From NCBI RefSeq assembly GCF_900167405.1, contig NZ_FUWO01000001.1, positions 143,207 to 207,206 of the forward strand: DNA of 64,000 bases, read 5' to 3'. Source of the DNA: Globicatella sulfidifaciens DSM 15739 (GTDB lineage Bacteria > Bacillota > Bacilli > Lactobacillales > Aerococcaceae). A model generated the notes under the pieces. It was not told where the DNA came from. It ran no database searches and was given only the letters and a program-made list of their open reading frames with translations. The translations under genes and the position numbers were made by a program. Position 1 is the stretch's first letter, and each line of letters starts with the position of its first letter. Positions 18,463 to 27,330 of the stretch are shown piece by piece.

Positions 18463-18491
18463 AAAAAGGTTGTAACCGCTGCTACAACCTT
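18463..18491 (-). terminator. Terminator of the adenylyltransferase-like gene
   Basis: AAGGTTGTA (18466-18474) pairs with TACAACCTT (18483-18491); minus-strand T-run follows. It is about 105 bp beyond the stop at 18595. Confidence 0.7.
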
Positions 18492-18594
18492 CTCTCTGAT
18501 TTACTTAATATTAACATGATTATTACAATCGCAATTGGAAAAACTACGATTTGACTGGTTAATGATGTACTCTGCAGTGAAAAAATTTCGTTAT

Positions 18595-19446
18595 TTAAAC
18601 GACCGTTTCCAATGTTTGATGATACAGTTTAATCGTTTCATAAAAATTGGGAGCCGGATAATCCATTAATTGGCAGACTTCCTGTAATACCTCTTCAAAA
18701 AACACCATCATTTCATTTAAAACGATTTGCGTTTGTTCTAAGCTTTCTAAGCGATAGGTTTGATAAAGCCGTTGTGTTTCATCTGCTGACAATAACTGAG
18801 GCAGTCGCTTCATTTGTTTATTTAAATTAATTGGAAAGCCTGCTCTTGCCCCTACTAAATAGCCTAACATTCGCAGTAACTCAGGTCTCAAAATTTGTTC
18901 TAATAACCCGTTCGCATATAATAATTCTTTTCTTAGTAGACCTTTTTTAACATAAGTACTGACAAAATAAAATTCATTGGCACAATCCTCAACATGTTGG
19001 GCAGAGGGTGCTTGTACCCAAAACATTTCATCAGTTGGTTCTAATGGGGTCTGAAACTGTCCATCTTTGTCAATCAAAATTTGAATTAAGGGATCTTGTT
19101 CAAAATAGAGTTGACTATCCGCAATCGGAACTAAAGTCAAATCTATTTTGATACCATCTGGAAATAACATTAAATAAGAAAACCAGCCATTGGGAAAGTC
19201 GGGAGGATACAAACTCATCCCTTCAGGTTTTTGCACAAAAATTCTTTCTCCAAATTTTTCTAACCATTTATCAGATGTCAAATAACTCTCAACATCTGTA
19301 ACTAAAAATGTAATATCATAATCTTGCCATGGGTCTTGTTTTACATTAGGATTCACACGACTACCTTCCAGTGTCATTACTCTAATTCGTTCATCGGCAG
19401 TTACAATTTTAGTTAATAGGTCAAAAACTTGGTTTGAATTTCGCAT
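18595..19446 (-). CDS. Aminoglycoside 6-adenylyltransferase-like protein, ANT(6)/AadK family
   Basis: 283 residues of the streptomycin adenylyltransferase family. The nucleotidyltransferase active site is intact: LEGSRVNP with Gly28-Ser29, and Asp42/Asp44 in WQDYDITFLV; a further Asp is in GIKIDLTLVP. The helical C-terminal half is full length. Chromosomal members such as B. subtilis AadK give low streptomycin resistance, but many relatives lack it, so a resistance phenotype is not established. It is not next to mobile DNA, which argues for an intrinsic gene. Confidence 0.85.
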   Translation of the reverse strand: MRNSNQVFDLLTKIVTADERIRVMTLEGSRVNPNVKQDPWQDYDITFLVTDVESYLTSDKWLEKFGERIFVQKPEGMSLYPPDFPNGWFSYLMLFPDGIKIDLTLVPIADSQLYFEQDPLIQILIDKDGQFQTPLEPTDEMFWVQAPSAQHVEDCANEFYFVSTYVKKGLLRKELLYANGLLEQILRPELLRMLGYLVGARAGFPINLNKQMKRLPQLLSADETQRLYQTYRLESLEQTQIVLNEMMVFFEEVLQEVCQLMDYPAPNFYETIKLYHQTLETVV

Positions 19447-19796
19447 TATATCATGGCTCCTTTATTTTTTGATTTGGTTCATAAAGATAACGACTGATTG
19501 GCGATTAAATTTTTATTCAAAAACGAGTATCGATTTTCTTGATGCTGTACAACTAAATTTGTTTAATCAGTTAACTTATTAAATGTCCTTCCAGTAACAA
19601 CTCCCTTCTCTTATTGAAAGAGTAGACAAAAGCCTAAGACTCCTTCCTTACTTCCATTATACGACTCAAATCCAGTTAGTGTCAAATAAAAGCTCCTTAA
19701 TATTCAATTCTTTACTCAATATTTACGTGATTTCAATATTCATTCAAGACTTCATTTGTGTGGAATATTAAATTTCATGATGAAAGTTAAAAAATG
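19447..19796. other. Intergenic gap, no gene seen
   Basis: A/T-rich, with stops in all frames and no repeat copy or strong hairpin that I can see. It should contain the promoter for the adenylyltransferase-like gene. Confidence 0.5.
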
Positions 19797-20429
19797 CTAC
19801 ACTTTACGAATCGGATGTCTAACTAAGGTTTTTAATTTTTCTGGAGCGGTACGTCTGGGGTCACTATAATAGATTTCATGATGGTGACGTTGCTCGCTTA
19901 AGTCGAGGACATAACCTTCCGCTTCAGCATACTGATGCATTTTTTCGGCGGTTTCAGGTTCGGTATCATACGGTCCTATGTGAACTGCTTGTACGCACAC
20001 GCCTTCTTCATAGGTTAATAATTCCACTTTCGAATAATCTTTTTGCTTCTTACTCGTTGCTTCTGTTTTAGCCCAATTCACAATTTCTTCCGTAACAAAA
20101 TCGGGCATTCGGATTAAGGCATACCATTCAAATAATTCTTTTTTGGTTGCATCATAACCCTTTATATCCGTTTGCCACCAAAATCCCTCTAAAGGTGGCA
20201 CCACAAAATCCTCATAATTCGGTAGGTCAACACTGCCTTTTTTACTCATTTTGATGGTATAAGCAATGCCATATAATTGCTCAATTGCTTTAGGATATTC
20301 GCCTTCCGGATCATTTGGATTACCACTACCCCTTACTGCTAAATATTGCATCTTTGGAATCGTAACAATGGTCGGTTGCTGGTTCGTTTGATAATATGCT
20401 TTTTCTACTTTTTTAAAATCAAAAACCAT
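19797..20429 (-). CDS. GyrI-like effector-binding domain protein
   Basis: 210 residues made only of a GyrI-like/SRPBCC-type small-molecule binding domain: IVTIPKMQYLAVRGSGNPNDPEGEYPKAIEQLYGIAYTIKM at the start, the WWQTD strand, and C-terminal VQAVHIGPYDTEPETAEKMHQYAEAEGY and HHHEIYYSDPRR. These stand-alone forms (often called YdeI/CheY-like or GyrI-like) bind or hydrolyse cyclic or hydrophobic ligands; some cleave cyclopropanes. No regulator domain is attached. GGAGGGG precedes the ATG. Confidence 0.85.
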   Translation of the reverse strand: MVFDFKKVEKAYYQTNQQPTIVTIPKMQYLAVRGSGNPNDPEGEYPKAIEQLYGIAYTIKMSKKGSVDLPNYEDFVVPPLEGFWWQTDIKGYDATKKELFEWYALIRMPDFVTEEIVNWAKTEATSKKQKDYSKVELLTYEEGVCVQAVHIGPYDTEPETAEKMHQYAEAEGYVLDLSEQRHHHEIYYSDPRRTAPEKLKTLVRHPIRKV

Positions 20430-20486
20430 TTGAGCCCCTCCTTTATTAACTCTATTATATAACGCAGCAGAGGGACTTGAGAAGAT

Positions 20487-20528
20487 AAAAAAATCCAGTT
20501 TAGAGCCGCACTGAGCTTTTCTAAACTG
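20487..20528 (-). terminator. Terminator of lctO
   Basis: CAGTTTAG (20496-20503) and CTAAACTG (20521-20528) form the stem; the minus strand continues into a T-run. 11 bp past the stop. Confidence 0.85.
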
Positions 20529-20538
20529 AATTAAATGA

Positions 20539-21645
20539 TTATCTTAAATCAATTAATTGAGTATTTTTAATATCTTCAATTGTTTGTGTTCCAGCTAATT
20601 GCATCACACGTTTTAAATCTCTTTCAAAATATTCAAAAACAGATTGTACCCCTTGCCAACCGCCAAGTGCTAATCCAAATAACACTGGACGACCAATCGC
20701 AACGATATCTGCTCCACTAGCTAAGGCTTTAAAGATATGTTCACCACGACGGATACCTGAGTCAAACACAATCGGAACTCGTTTATCGACAACTTTAGCA
20801 ATCGCTGGTAGCATTTCAAATGATCCAGGTGCACCATCTAATTGACGCCCACCATGAGTAGATACCCAAATACCGTCAGCCCCCGCTTGAATGGCAGCTT
20901 CTGCATCTTCAGGTGCTTGAACACCTTTTAAGAAAACAGGTAATCCTGAATATTCTTTGATAAAACGAATGTCATCCATCGTAATTTTTTGTTTAGATTG
21001 TCCATAAATATTATTTAATGACATATCTTTCCCTGTACCTGTAAGGTAACGGGCAACAATCGGCATACTAAATGGATAGACGAAATGATTTTTCTCATCA
21101 CGATGACGATTGCCCCCAACCGTCGCATCAGCCGTTAAAATAATAGCTGTCGCACCGTCTGCTTTCGCTTCATCTAAAATGCTTTTATTTAATTGATCAT
21201 CTTTAGACATATAAATTTGGAACCAACGAGGTGTGTCTTGTAATCCTTCATCGATTTCCTCAAAAGTTGCTCCTGAATATGCAGAAATCGACATTAAAGA
21301 GCCACCAAATTCACGGATCCCTCTTGCAGTACCCGCTTCTTTGGATTGATGTGCTAACCCATGAGCCGCGATTGGTGCCATTATATATGGTACTTTTAAT
21401 TCATGTTCAAAGATTTTAGTATTAGTCTCTGGAAACTCAACGTTCGCAGCTACTCGTGGTACAATCCCTTTAAAATTAAAAGATTCCACATTACGTCTCA
21501 AGGTAAACTCATCACCAGATCCTCCTGCTAGGTAGTCAAAACCACCATGAGGTATGACTTCTTTGGCTAAATCTTCTAGCTCAATAGTGTTAAAAATTCC
21601 TAATTTTTTTACATGATCAGGTGCCCCATATTGTCCTTCTGTCAT
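20539..21645 (-). CDS. lctO: L-lactate oxidase
   Basis: A 368-residue FMN-dependent alpha-hydroxyacid oxidase, closely similar to Aerococcus viridans lactate oxidase through most of its length ([44 protein letters not shown]). Active-site residues line up: Tyr38, Tyr215 (NNIYG), Lys240, catalytic His264 and Arg267 (STHGGRQL). It converts L-lactate and O2 to pyruvate and H2O2. One small difference is [10 protein letters not shown] where Aerococcus has SNHGARQLYE. Preceded by a long gap with its promoter; monocistronic. Confidence 0.92.
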   Translation of the reverse strand: MTEGQYGAPDHVKKLGIFNTIELEDLAKEVIPHGGFDYLAGGSGDEFTLRRNVESFNFKGIVPRVAANVEFPETNTKIFEHELKVPYIMAPIAAHGLAHQSKEAGTARGIREFGGSLMSISAYSGATFEEIDEGLQDTPRWFQIYMSKDDQLNKSILDEAKADGATAIILTADATVGGNRHRDEKNHFVYPFSMPIVARYLTGTGKDMSLNNIYGQSKQKITMDDIRFIKEYSGLPVFLKGVQAPEDAEAAIQAGADGIWVSTHGGRQLDGAPGSFEMLPAIAKVVDKRVPIVFDSGIRRGEHIFKALASGADIVAIGRPVLFGLALGGWQGVQSVFEYFERDLKRVMQLAGTQTIEDIKNTQLIDLR

Positions 21646-21782
21646 TTTACAAACTTCCTTCCAACTTACATTAAAATATTAACGGCATACCTTATGCCAA
21701 TAGTAATATTATAACTCTCTTTGAGTAGTAATGTAAGGCTTTTCTAATCTTATAATAAAACTATATAAAAACGCATCAAAAC

Positions 21783-21833
21783 AAAAAAAGCAACGATTTT
21801 TCACAATATAATTACGAATCGCCAATCATTGCT
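21783..21833 (-). terminator. Terminator of the thioesterase gene
   Basis: AGCAACGAT (21789-21797) pairs with ATCATTGCT (21825-21833, one G-U pair), followed on the minus strand by TTTTTTTG. 12 bp past the stop. Confidence 0.75.
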
Positions 21834-21844
21834 TGTTTAAAATA

Positions 21845-22243
21845 TTAATCAATATGGAACATCGTCGCCATCATATCTACCAGTAAGACATCGTCTTGAT
21901 TACGCACTTCCACTAAATAGATAGAAGTATTGCGCCCTTCTCTACGAGGAATTACTTTAGCTGTTAAAGTATCTCCCACTTTACCCGGCTTATAATAATT
22001 TATATTACTATCTAAAGTCACTGAATTTTGTTTAATATAAGCCATTCTAGCACCCGCTGCGACATCACATAATGTAAATAGAAAGCCTCCATGAGCAATT
22101 CCTATGGGATTTGTATGTTTTTCTTCCATTTTAACTTGGACATAGACAAAATCATCCTCATCGACTAAGACTTGAGTTACACCAATTAATTTATGAAACT
22201 GACCTGAAATTTCAGTCATATCAAATGTTTGTTTAATATTCAT
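21845..22243 (-). CDS. PaaI-family hotdog thioesterase
   Basis: 132 residues from ATG 22243 with an AGGTG site. Single hotdog domain: IGIAHGGFLFTLCDVAAGARM contains the HGG(x)...D catalytic layout of PaaI-type acyl-CoA thioesterases, and NINYYKPGKVGDTLTAKV the following strands. The acyl substrate is unknown. Divergent from the lipoprotein pair. Confidence 0.85.
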   Translation of the reverse strand: MNIKQTFDMTEISGQFHKLIGVTQVLVDEDDFVYVQVKMEEKHTNPIGIAHGGFLFTLCDVAAGARMAYIKQNSVTLDSNINYYKPGKVGDTLTAKVIPRREGRNTSIYLVEVRNQDDVLLVDMMATMFHID

Positions 22244-22389
22244 TTTTTCACCTATCAATAATATTCGTTTTAGTAATAAATCTATTCTACCTAAATCTTA
22301 TCAAATAGTAAATAAATTAACGTTTATTATGAGTTATTTGATTTAAAGCTATATACTAAGTATAATAAACTCATTCAAGGAGGATATCT

Positions 22390-22974
22390 ATGAAAAAAAT
22401 CTTCAAATACTGGCTAATAACCCTAACAACTTTATTACTCGTCGCTTGTGGTAATGACCCTAATATCACAGCGCCAGACAATGATCTTAATCATAACCCT
22501 GTTACTACTGAAGAAAGTCAAAAAAATAAACAGACGTCAACACAAACCCAGATAGAATTCACCCCAGAAGAGTTTGATACCGACAATTTAAAAGGGACCA
22601 ACATTTTCGTAAAAAATGGGCTGGCACATATCTTCTTTGGTTCCATTAATCGTGATGGTAAAGCCACCGGCTATCATTACGAAGGCTTAGCTCCCGATGT
22701 TACAATTATAGAAAGCACACGCTCTAAAACAGACCGTCATGGTGTCTACCGTGCTAAAATAACAATTGATGGCGAACCGAAAAAAGCCTATTCTTCATTC
22801 TTTCCACAAAAGTGGACGCCACAAGAAGTCGTTGATGCAATCAATGAAGCCTATGAAAATAGTGAACATATAAGTGGTAATATTTTCGAAGGTGAGAGCC
22901 AAGGCATCAAGATTCAAATGTATCTCACTGATGATGACAAAATCATTTCCGCATTCCCGATATATGAAAGGTAG
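22390..22974 (+). CDS. Lipoprotein of unknown function
   Basis: 194 residues. Signal peptide with lipobox LLVAC places the lipidated Cys at 20, followed by a Thr/Asn/Gln-rich linker to about residue 58 and a compact domain (FVKNGLAHIFFGSINRDGKATGYHYEG...ITIDGEPKKAYSSFFPQKWTPQEVVDAINEAY). The GYHYEG and KKAYSSFFP pieces resemble EndoU-type or colicin-D-like toxin folds, where a His and Lys/Ser act on RNA, but here they are on a surface lipoprotein; I treat that as a weak hint only. AAGGAGG precedes the ATG. It is followed 8 bp later by a 102-residue gene. Confidence 0.75.
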   Translation: MKKIFKYWLITLTTLLLVACGNDPNITAPDNDLNHNPVTTEESQKNKQTSTQTQIEFTPEEFDTDNLKGTNIFVKNGLAHIFFGSINRDGKATGYHYEGLAPDVTIIESTRSKTDRHGVYRAKITIDGEPKKAYSSFFPQKWTPQEVVDAINEAYENSEHISGNIFEGESQGIKIQMYLTDDDKIISAFPIYER

Positions 22975-22982
22975 GATAAATT

Positions 22983-23291
22983 ATGTACCATTTTGAAAAA
23001 AGAAAAGAGAGATACCATGTCGTCTTTGAAGATGATCCTCACTATTCATTAGTTGATCCCTTCCTTCAAGTTGAAGGTGCGAGTTTTGATGATATGATTA
23101 CGCATACTATCATTGAGTTTCTCGATAACATTCATGATGAAAAAAGCTTTGCAGGTAATGTCTATCAAATAACGCTAAACCAAGACCACACGATTATTGA
23201 GGATACACTTGGCGAAATCGAAGAAACCATTCCAACCTCTTTATTTATCCAAATCTATATTCAATGGCTTGAGTACATTTACCCAGAATAA
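22983..23291 (+). CDS. Hypothetical acidic 102-residue protein
   Basis: No family recognised. Acidic cytoplasmic-looking protein (FEDDPHYSLVDPFLQVEGASFDD..., HTIIEFLDNIHDE, IEETIPTSLFIQIYIQWLEYIYPE), without signal or membrane segment. It is the second gene of a two-gene unit with the lipoprotein and ends just before a strong terminator. The arrangement, a secreted domain with a small acidic partner, would fit an effector with immunity protein, but this is inference from layout. Confidence 0.7.
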   Translation: MYHFEKRKERYHVVFEDDPHYSLVDPFLQVEGASFDDMITHTIIEFLDNIHDEKSFAGNVYQITLNQDHTIIEDTLGEIEETIPTSLFIQIYIQWLEYIYPE

Positions 23292-23298
23292 ACGATAA

Positions 23299-23331
23299 AC
23301 TCCTCACACAAATTGTGCGAGGAGTTTTTTT
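23299..23331 (+). terminator. Terminator of the lipoprotein operon
   Basis: ACTCCTC-a-CACAA and TTGTG-c-GAGGAGT pair closely, followed by TTTTTTT. Only 8 bp after the stop codon. Confidence 0.92.
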
Positions 23332-23346
23332 AATAGTATTAGCTTT

Positions 23347-23953
23347 CTATCCCTCTAAAATCTGACTCATTTCGAGTGCTTTTTCATCTGTTAAATTGAA
23401 TTTTCTTACAAACACTCGGTAAGCGGTCAACAAACCAATCATTGGCAATATTGTCATCATTAATCTCAAGCCATTTAAGGTTGAAGTACTTTGTTTAATC
23501 ATTTCACCAGTTTCACCACTATTTCCCTCTAGTCCAATTAAATCCAAACCGATCCCCGTTAAAAAGACCGCTAAACCACTCGCCGCTTTCACAACAAATG
23601 TCTGCATACTAAAAATGACCGACTCATCCCGATGCCCTGTTTTAATCTCTCCATAATCCACCGATAAAGATAAGAAAATAGTGGTTAAAACAGTCAAAAT
23701 ACCATTGCCACTAAAAATCAGAACACCTGGGATTAATAAAATCGGCAATGAGTTATTGTGTCCTAGGAAGCCAGCCATCAGTCAAATAATAATAATCCCC
23801 CGATAAGCCATATAAGATGAACGCACTTAACAGGGGCCGGGTTAATAACCAGGGTCTATATTTATCCCATTTGGTATTGGTTTTAGCCACAACTACTCCC
23901 ATAAATGAATCATTGGCCGCATCAAAAATTCTACCAATCACTAAAATCAGTTC
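23347..23953 (-). pseudogene. Decayed GPH-family sugar:cation symporter
   Basis: Two out-of-frame pieces remain. The first (from 23953) reads ELILVIGRIFDAANDSFMG... KWDKYRPWLL, the conserved second helix and loop of melibiose/xyloside-type symporters. The second (from about 23778 to 23347) reads LPILLIPGVLIFSGNGILTVL to the C-terminus, including DYGEIKTGHRDESVIFS. About 200 residues between them, and the first 25-40 residues, are missing, with a frameshift at the junction near 23755-23815. Normal length is about 450 residues. Not functional. Confidence 0.85.
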
Positions 23954-23955
23954 GA

Positions 23956-24135
23956 TTAATTAGGCCAAAAACCATCGTCTACCACTTCATTAAGAATGGC
24001 TTTTTTAGAAGGAAAATACTGATAAATCGTCTTTTTAGAAATACGCAATTCACTCTATAATTCATCTAAAGTAAATTTTAAATTTTTCGCTTGAACCAAT
24101 TGGATTCTATGACGGATAATTTTTTCGACCAACAT
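23956..24135 (-). pseudogene. Decayed TetR-family regulator, N-terminal part
   Basis: From ATG 24135: MLVEKIIRHRIQLVQAKN..., a TAG stop at codon 27 (24055-24057), then SELRISKKTIYQYFPSKKAILNEVVDDG, the recognition helix region of TetR proteins. The ligand domain is gone; the frame ends at 23956 and the symporter remnant follows at once. A single deletion could have removed the regulator's C-terminus and the symporter's N-terminus together. Confidence 0.8.
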
Positions 24136-24386
24136 AAGGACACTCCTTTAATCTTACAATTCGATATGCATAGCGAGCTGTTATTATTAATGTCAATGGA
24201 AACTCAAATGGTTTTACTAGTTTGCATTACATCGTTTGGTAGACGTTTACGTTAACCTATAATTCATTCATCTATAAGTAGGTTTTATTTGTTTGTCTGA
24301 TTAAATAGGATTTCCCTTAATAATTAGTTCCATTTATGATATTTTAGAAGAGTGAACATCATTTGCATAAGAAATGAGGAATTAAC

Positions 24387-24962
24387 TTGAAACCTTTTAC
24401 TAAACGAGACTATTTTCACTTATTTACCTCTACCTTTAAATTATCAGCCTTTACCTTTGGCGGAGGTTTTGTCATAATCCCTTTGATGCGCAAACGATTC
24501 GTTGAAGAATTACACTGGATTGAAGAAGAGGAAATGGTCGACTTAACGGTGATTGCACAATCTTCTCCGGGAGCCATTGCGGTTAATGCTGCTATCTTAG
24601 TTGGCTATCGTGTCGGTGGCCTTTTAGGAGCCTTGGTGTCCGTGATTGGAACCGTCCTTCCCCCTTTAATCATTATTTCGATTATTTCAATGTTTTACCA
24701 AGCTTTTCGTGATAACCTTTATGTAGGAATTATTATGAGAGGGATGCTAGCAGGAGTAGCCGCCGTCATTATTGACGTGGTTTGGCGCATGGGGCAACAG
24801 TTGATGAAAGAAAAACGTTTGTTACCTCTGATTGTGATGGTCTTAACCTTTATCGCTTCAAGATATTTAGGACTCAATATTCTGTTAATCATTGTGATGT
24901 GTGCCTTAATCGGAGCAATTGATAGTTGGTATCGTATGCGCAGACAGGATGGTGATATTTGA
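24387..24962 (+). CDS. Chromate transporter family protein, half 1
   Basis: 191 residues, about five to six hydrophobic helices. It has the CHR domain signature FGGGFVIIPLMRK...QSSPGAIAVNAAILVGYRVGGLLGA. Short-chain CHR proteins occur as adjacent pairs that together make the transporter; this is the first half. The start is TTG 24387 after a GAGGA site. The true substrate may be chromate/sulfate or another anion. Confidence 0.88.
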   Translation: MKPFTKRDYFHLFTSTFKLSAFTFGGGFVIIPLMRKRFVEELHWIEEEEMVDLTVIAQSSPGAIAVNAAILVGYRVGGLLGALVSVIGTVLPPLIIISIISMFYQAFRDNLYVGIIMRGMLAGVAAVIIDVVWRMGQQLMKEKRLLPLIVMVLTFIASRYLGLNILLIIVMCALIGAIDSWYRMRRQDGDI

Positions 24963-25525
24963 TGATTTTTTTAGAACTTTTTTGGTCATTTTTTCAAATT
25001 GGCTTATTTAGTATTGGCGGTGGCTATGCTGCGATGCCACTAATCCAAGATCAGACCGTTGAACTGAATCAATGGCTAACGATGACGCAATTTGCTGATA
25101 TTATGACGATTGCTGAAATGACACCTGGACCGATTGCGATTAATTCTGCCACCTTTGTCGGTATTCAAGTTGCAGGAATCCCAGGTGCACTTGTGGCCAC
25201 CTTTGGATGTGTCTTGCCGTCCAGTATCATCGTGATGAGTTTAGCCTATTTATATTATCGCTATCGAGGGTTTTCTTTAGTCAATGGCGCCCTGGCAGGT
25301 TTACGACCAGCAGTGATTGCGATGATTGCCTCAGCAGGATTATCATTATTTAACATGGCCATCTTTGGTCAACAACGACTACCAAAAGATAGTTTCAATC
25401 TCGATTGGATAGGCTTATTTCTATTTATCACAGCACTGGCACTCTTACGCAAGTACAAAGCGAATCCAATCCATGTAATGATTATGGCTGGAGTGGTGCG
25501 TTTAGTGCTCTATTTGATAATGTGA
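24962..25525 (+). CDS. Chromate transporter family protein, half 2
   Basis: 187 residues from ATG 24962, which overlaps the previous stop by one base (TGATG). CHR signature SIGGGYAAMPLIQDQ...AEMTPGPIAINSATFVGIQVAGIPGA. The two halves have opposed hydrophobicity order, as known for paired short-chain CHR proteins. Their terminator downstream has been split by the IS element. Confidence 0.88.
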   Translation: MIFLELFWSFFQIGLFSIGGGYAAMPLIQDQTVELNQWLTMTQFADIMTIAEMTPGPIAINSATFVGIQVAGIPGALVATFGCVLPSSIIVMSLAYLYYRYRGFSLVNGALAGLRPAVIAMIASAGLSLFNMAIFGQQRLPKDSFNLDWIGLFLFITALALLRKYKANPIHVMIMAGVVRLVLYLIM

Positions 25526-25766
25526 TTGTTTAACGCATAAAATCTATGAATTGAAAATAAAAAAAGCCTTAAAGATATAGGTTGGATATAGTGACCCCAA
25601 AAAGTTAGACTAAATTTTTATGAAGAGTTACTCCTGTTGGGTAGCTCTTTTTCATTGTGCTTAATTTGTTGCTTCCGACCTTAAGCCACCATCCTCATCA
25701 GACATTGAAGCGTGTCAAGAGGAAGAGCGAAGCGGCTCTTGATTCGCTTCGATGGCTGTGAGACAC

Positions 25767-26660
25767 TTAGGCGCTTAAGGAAGTATAATGCTTCTTATAT
25801 TCCACAGGACTCAGGTACCCAAGCTTTTCCTTAATTCGATCTTCATTGTAGTATCTTATATAGTTGTGGATTGCTTGTTCTAACGCTTCATAACTATGAT
25901 ACACATTCCCGTAATACATTTCTTGCTTCATGATGCCAAAGAAGTTTTCTGCCGGTGCATTATCTAGGCAGTTCCCCTTGCGTGACATACTCTGAAAGAT
26001 TTTATTATCTTTCAATAATTCCTGATATTCATTCATTTGATAGGCCCAACCTTGATCTGAGTGAAAAGTACGTCGATATTCACAGTTACTTGTTGCCTCG
26101 ACGGCTTCTTTAAGTGCTGCCTTCATAGATGTTTTGTTTGGTTGAGCTGAAATTTTATAGCTCACAACTTCCATATTGAATAAATCAATAAATGGATCCA
26201 AATATAACTTTCTCAGTTGAAGTTGTCCTGAATCATCCGCGTCATAATATCTAAATTCAGTCGTATCGGTGACAATCTTCTGATGAGGAATTGTGCTGGT
26301 AAATCTGCGTTTTAAGCGATTAGGTGCGGTTTTTCCAATATCTCCTTTATAGGAGTTGTATTTGCGTGATTTACGAGTAAAGGATGTTACTTGTAACTTC
26401 AAGCTCTTCATCAGTCGCTGTACTTTATTTTTGCCGATTTGATGACCACGTCGCCATAATTCAGCACAAACACGACGATAACCATAGTCTTTATGTATCT
26501 TGCGAATATCAAGTATTTCATTTTTTAAATCTTTATCTTTGTCCGGCCGATTCACTCTTTTGAGATGATAATGATAAGTAGCCTTAGGGAAATCAAGCAC
26601 CTTTAAAATAATAGCCAATGTATACGTTGTTTGTTCATGGAGATTACGGATGGCAATCAC
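25767..26660 (-). CDS. IS3-family transposase OrfB, DDE integrase domain
   Basis: 297 residues. An N-terminal HTH_21 region (KDYGYRRVCAELWRRGHQIGKNKVQRLM) leads to an rve core with the DDE triad: Asp in VTDTTEF, Asp in FHSDQGWAY and Glu in DNAPAENFFGIMKQE. It begins with GTG at 26660, overlapping the orfA stop (GTGA, 4 bp). OrfB is normally produced as an OrfAB fusion by -1 frameshifting; I see no clear A6G slippery run here, so coupled reinitiation is also possible. Confidence 0.92.
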   Translation of the reverse strand: MIAIRNLHEQTTYTLAIILKVLDFPKATYHYHLKRVNRPDKDKDLKNEILDIRKIHKDYGYRRVCAELWRRGHQIGKNKVQRLMKSLKLQVTSFTRKSRKYNSYKGDIGKTAPNRLKRRFTSTIPHQKIVTDTTEFRYYDADDSGQLQLRKLYLDPFIDLFNMEVVSYKISAQPNKTSMKAALKEAVEATSNCEYRRTFHSDQGWAYQMNEYQELLKDNKIFQSMSRKGNCLDNAPAENFFGIMKQEMYYGNVYHSYEALEQAIHNYIRYYNEDRIKEKLGYLSPVEYKKHYTSLSA

Positions 26661-27202
26661 TGTTTGTTGTCTGGTTGCCGCTTGTCTGCTTCCCGCAATC
26701 TCCTCAATTCTTTTAAAAATTTGTTCTCAATATCTAGCTGTGTGATGCGTGCCTCTTGTTCTTCAATAATTTTCTTTAACGCGTCATTTTCGTTCTCCAG
26801 AGATACTGAATTTTGTTTAGGTTGATATTTCTTTTGTTTTGACATGGTTGGTGGCCTCCCTAGTGATTTAGATAAGCCATCGATACCCTCTCTCTTGAAT
26901 GTCCGTAACCAATTGGCGATCAAACTTGGATTATTTATACCAAATTGTTTCCCGACTTCGCGATAGCTTAACGTTGTATTCAAGTATAATTCTATCGCAT
27001 TTAACTTCATTTCGACAGTATAATGACGCTTAGTCGTTTTTACGTGAAGTCCATTTATGCCAAAATCCTGGTAGTTGTGGATCCATCGTTTAATATCAGA
27101 TTTGCCTATTTGATATTTCTCTGCAAGTTGTTTGTAGCTTCTAGCTCCTGCTTCATATTCTGCAACAACTTGAAGCTTAATCTCTAAATTATATTTGCTC
27201 AT
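26657..27202 (-). CDS. IS3-family transposase OrfA
   Basis: 181 residues with two helix-turn-helix units (KLQVVAEYEAGARSYKQLAEKYQIGKSDIKRW and KLNAIELYLNTTLSYREVGKQFGINNPSLIANW) and a C-terminal leucine-zipper-like coil (DALKKIIEEQEARITQLDIENKFLKEL). It binds the inverted repeats and dimerises. First gene of the element. Confidence 0.92.
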   Translation of the reverse strand: MSKYNLEIKLQVVAEYEAGARSYKQLAEKYQIGKSDIKRWIHNYQDFGINGLHVKTTKRHYTVEMKLNAIELYLNTTLSYREVGKQFGINNPSLIANWLRTFKREGIDGLSKSLGRPPTMSKQKKYQPKQNSVSLENENDALKKIIEEQEARITQLDIENKFLKELRRLREADKRQPDNKQ

Positions 27203-27330
27203 AAATTAACCCCCCAAAAGTTAGATTTTTGGTCTAACTTTTGGGGGGCAGCTCAGGATTAGCCAACTTATCTTTAAGGCTTTTATACTGTATCAATGGT
27301 TAAAACTATGTTAAACTATTTTACTAGTAA

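Larger units (their letters stand above)
25592..27250 (-). mobile_element. IS3-family insertion sequence, intact
   Basis: 1,659 bp. Imperfect inverted repeats TGACCCCAAAAAGTTAGAC at the left and, read inward from the right end, TGCCCCCCAAAAGTTAGAC; both begin with TG as IS3 elements do. It carries orfA and orfB on the minus strand, both undamaged. No direct repeat is evident in the flanks (ATAG on the left, GCTC on the right), so the target duplication is absent or lost. The type of orfA (two helix-turn-helix units) resembles the IS150/IS3 subgroups. Confidence 0.9.
25562..27284. terminator. Bidirectional terminator interrupted by an insertion sequence
   Basis: Left arm 25562-25585 (AAAAGCCTTAAAGATA then TAGGTTGG) and right arm 27263-27284 (CCAACTTA then TCTTTAAGGCTTTT) are nearly perfect complements. 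In the uninterrupted sequence they would form a 22-24 bp stem with A- and T-tails between the convergent chromate and DJ-1 genes. They now lie 1.7 kb apart, on either side of the IS3-family element. Confidence 0.75.

Noticed and set aside
18595-19446. Acquired streptomycin resistance cassette
   Set aside because: No flanking mobile DNA, no change in base composition; an intrinsic ANT(6)-like gene is more likely.
25588-27254. Target-site duplication for the IS element
   Set aside because: Left flank ATAG and right flank GCTC do not match; no duplication can be claimed.
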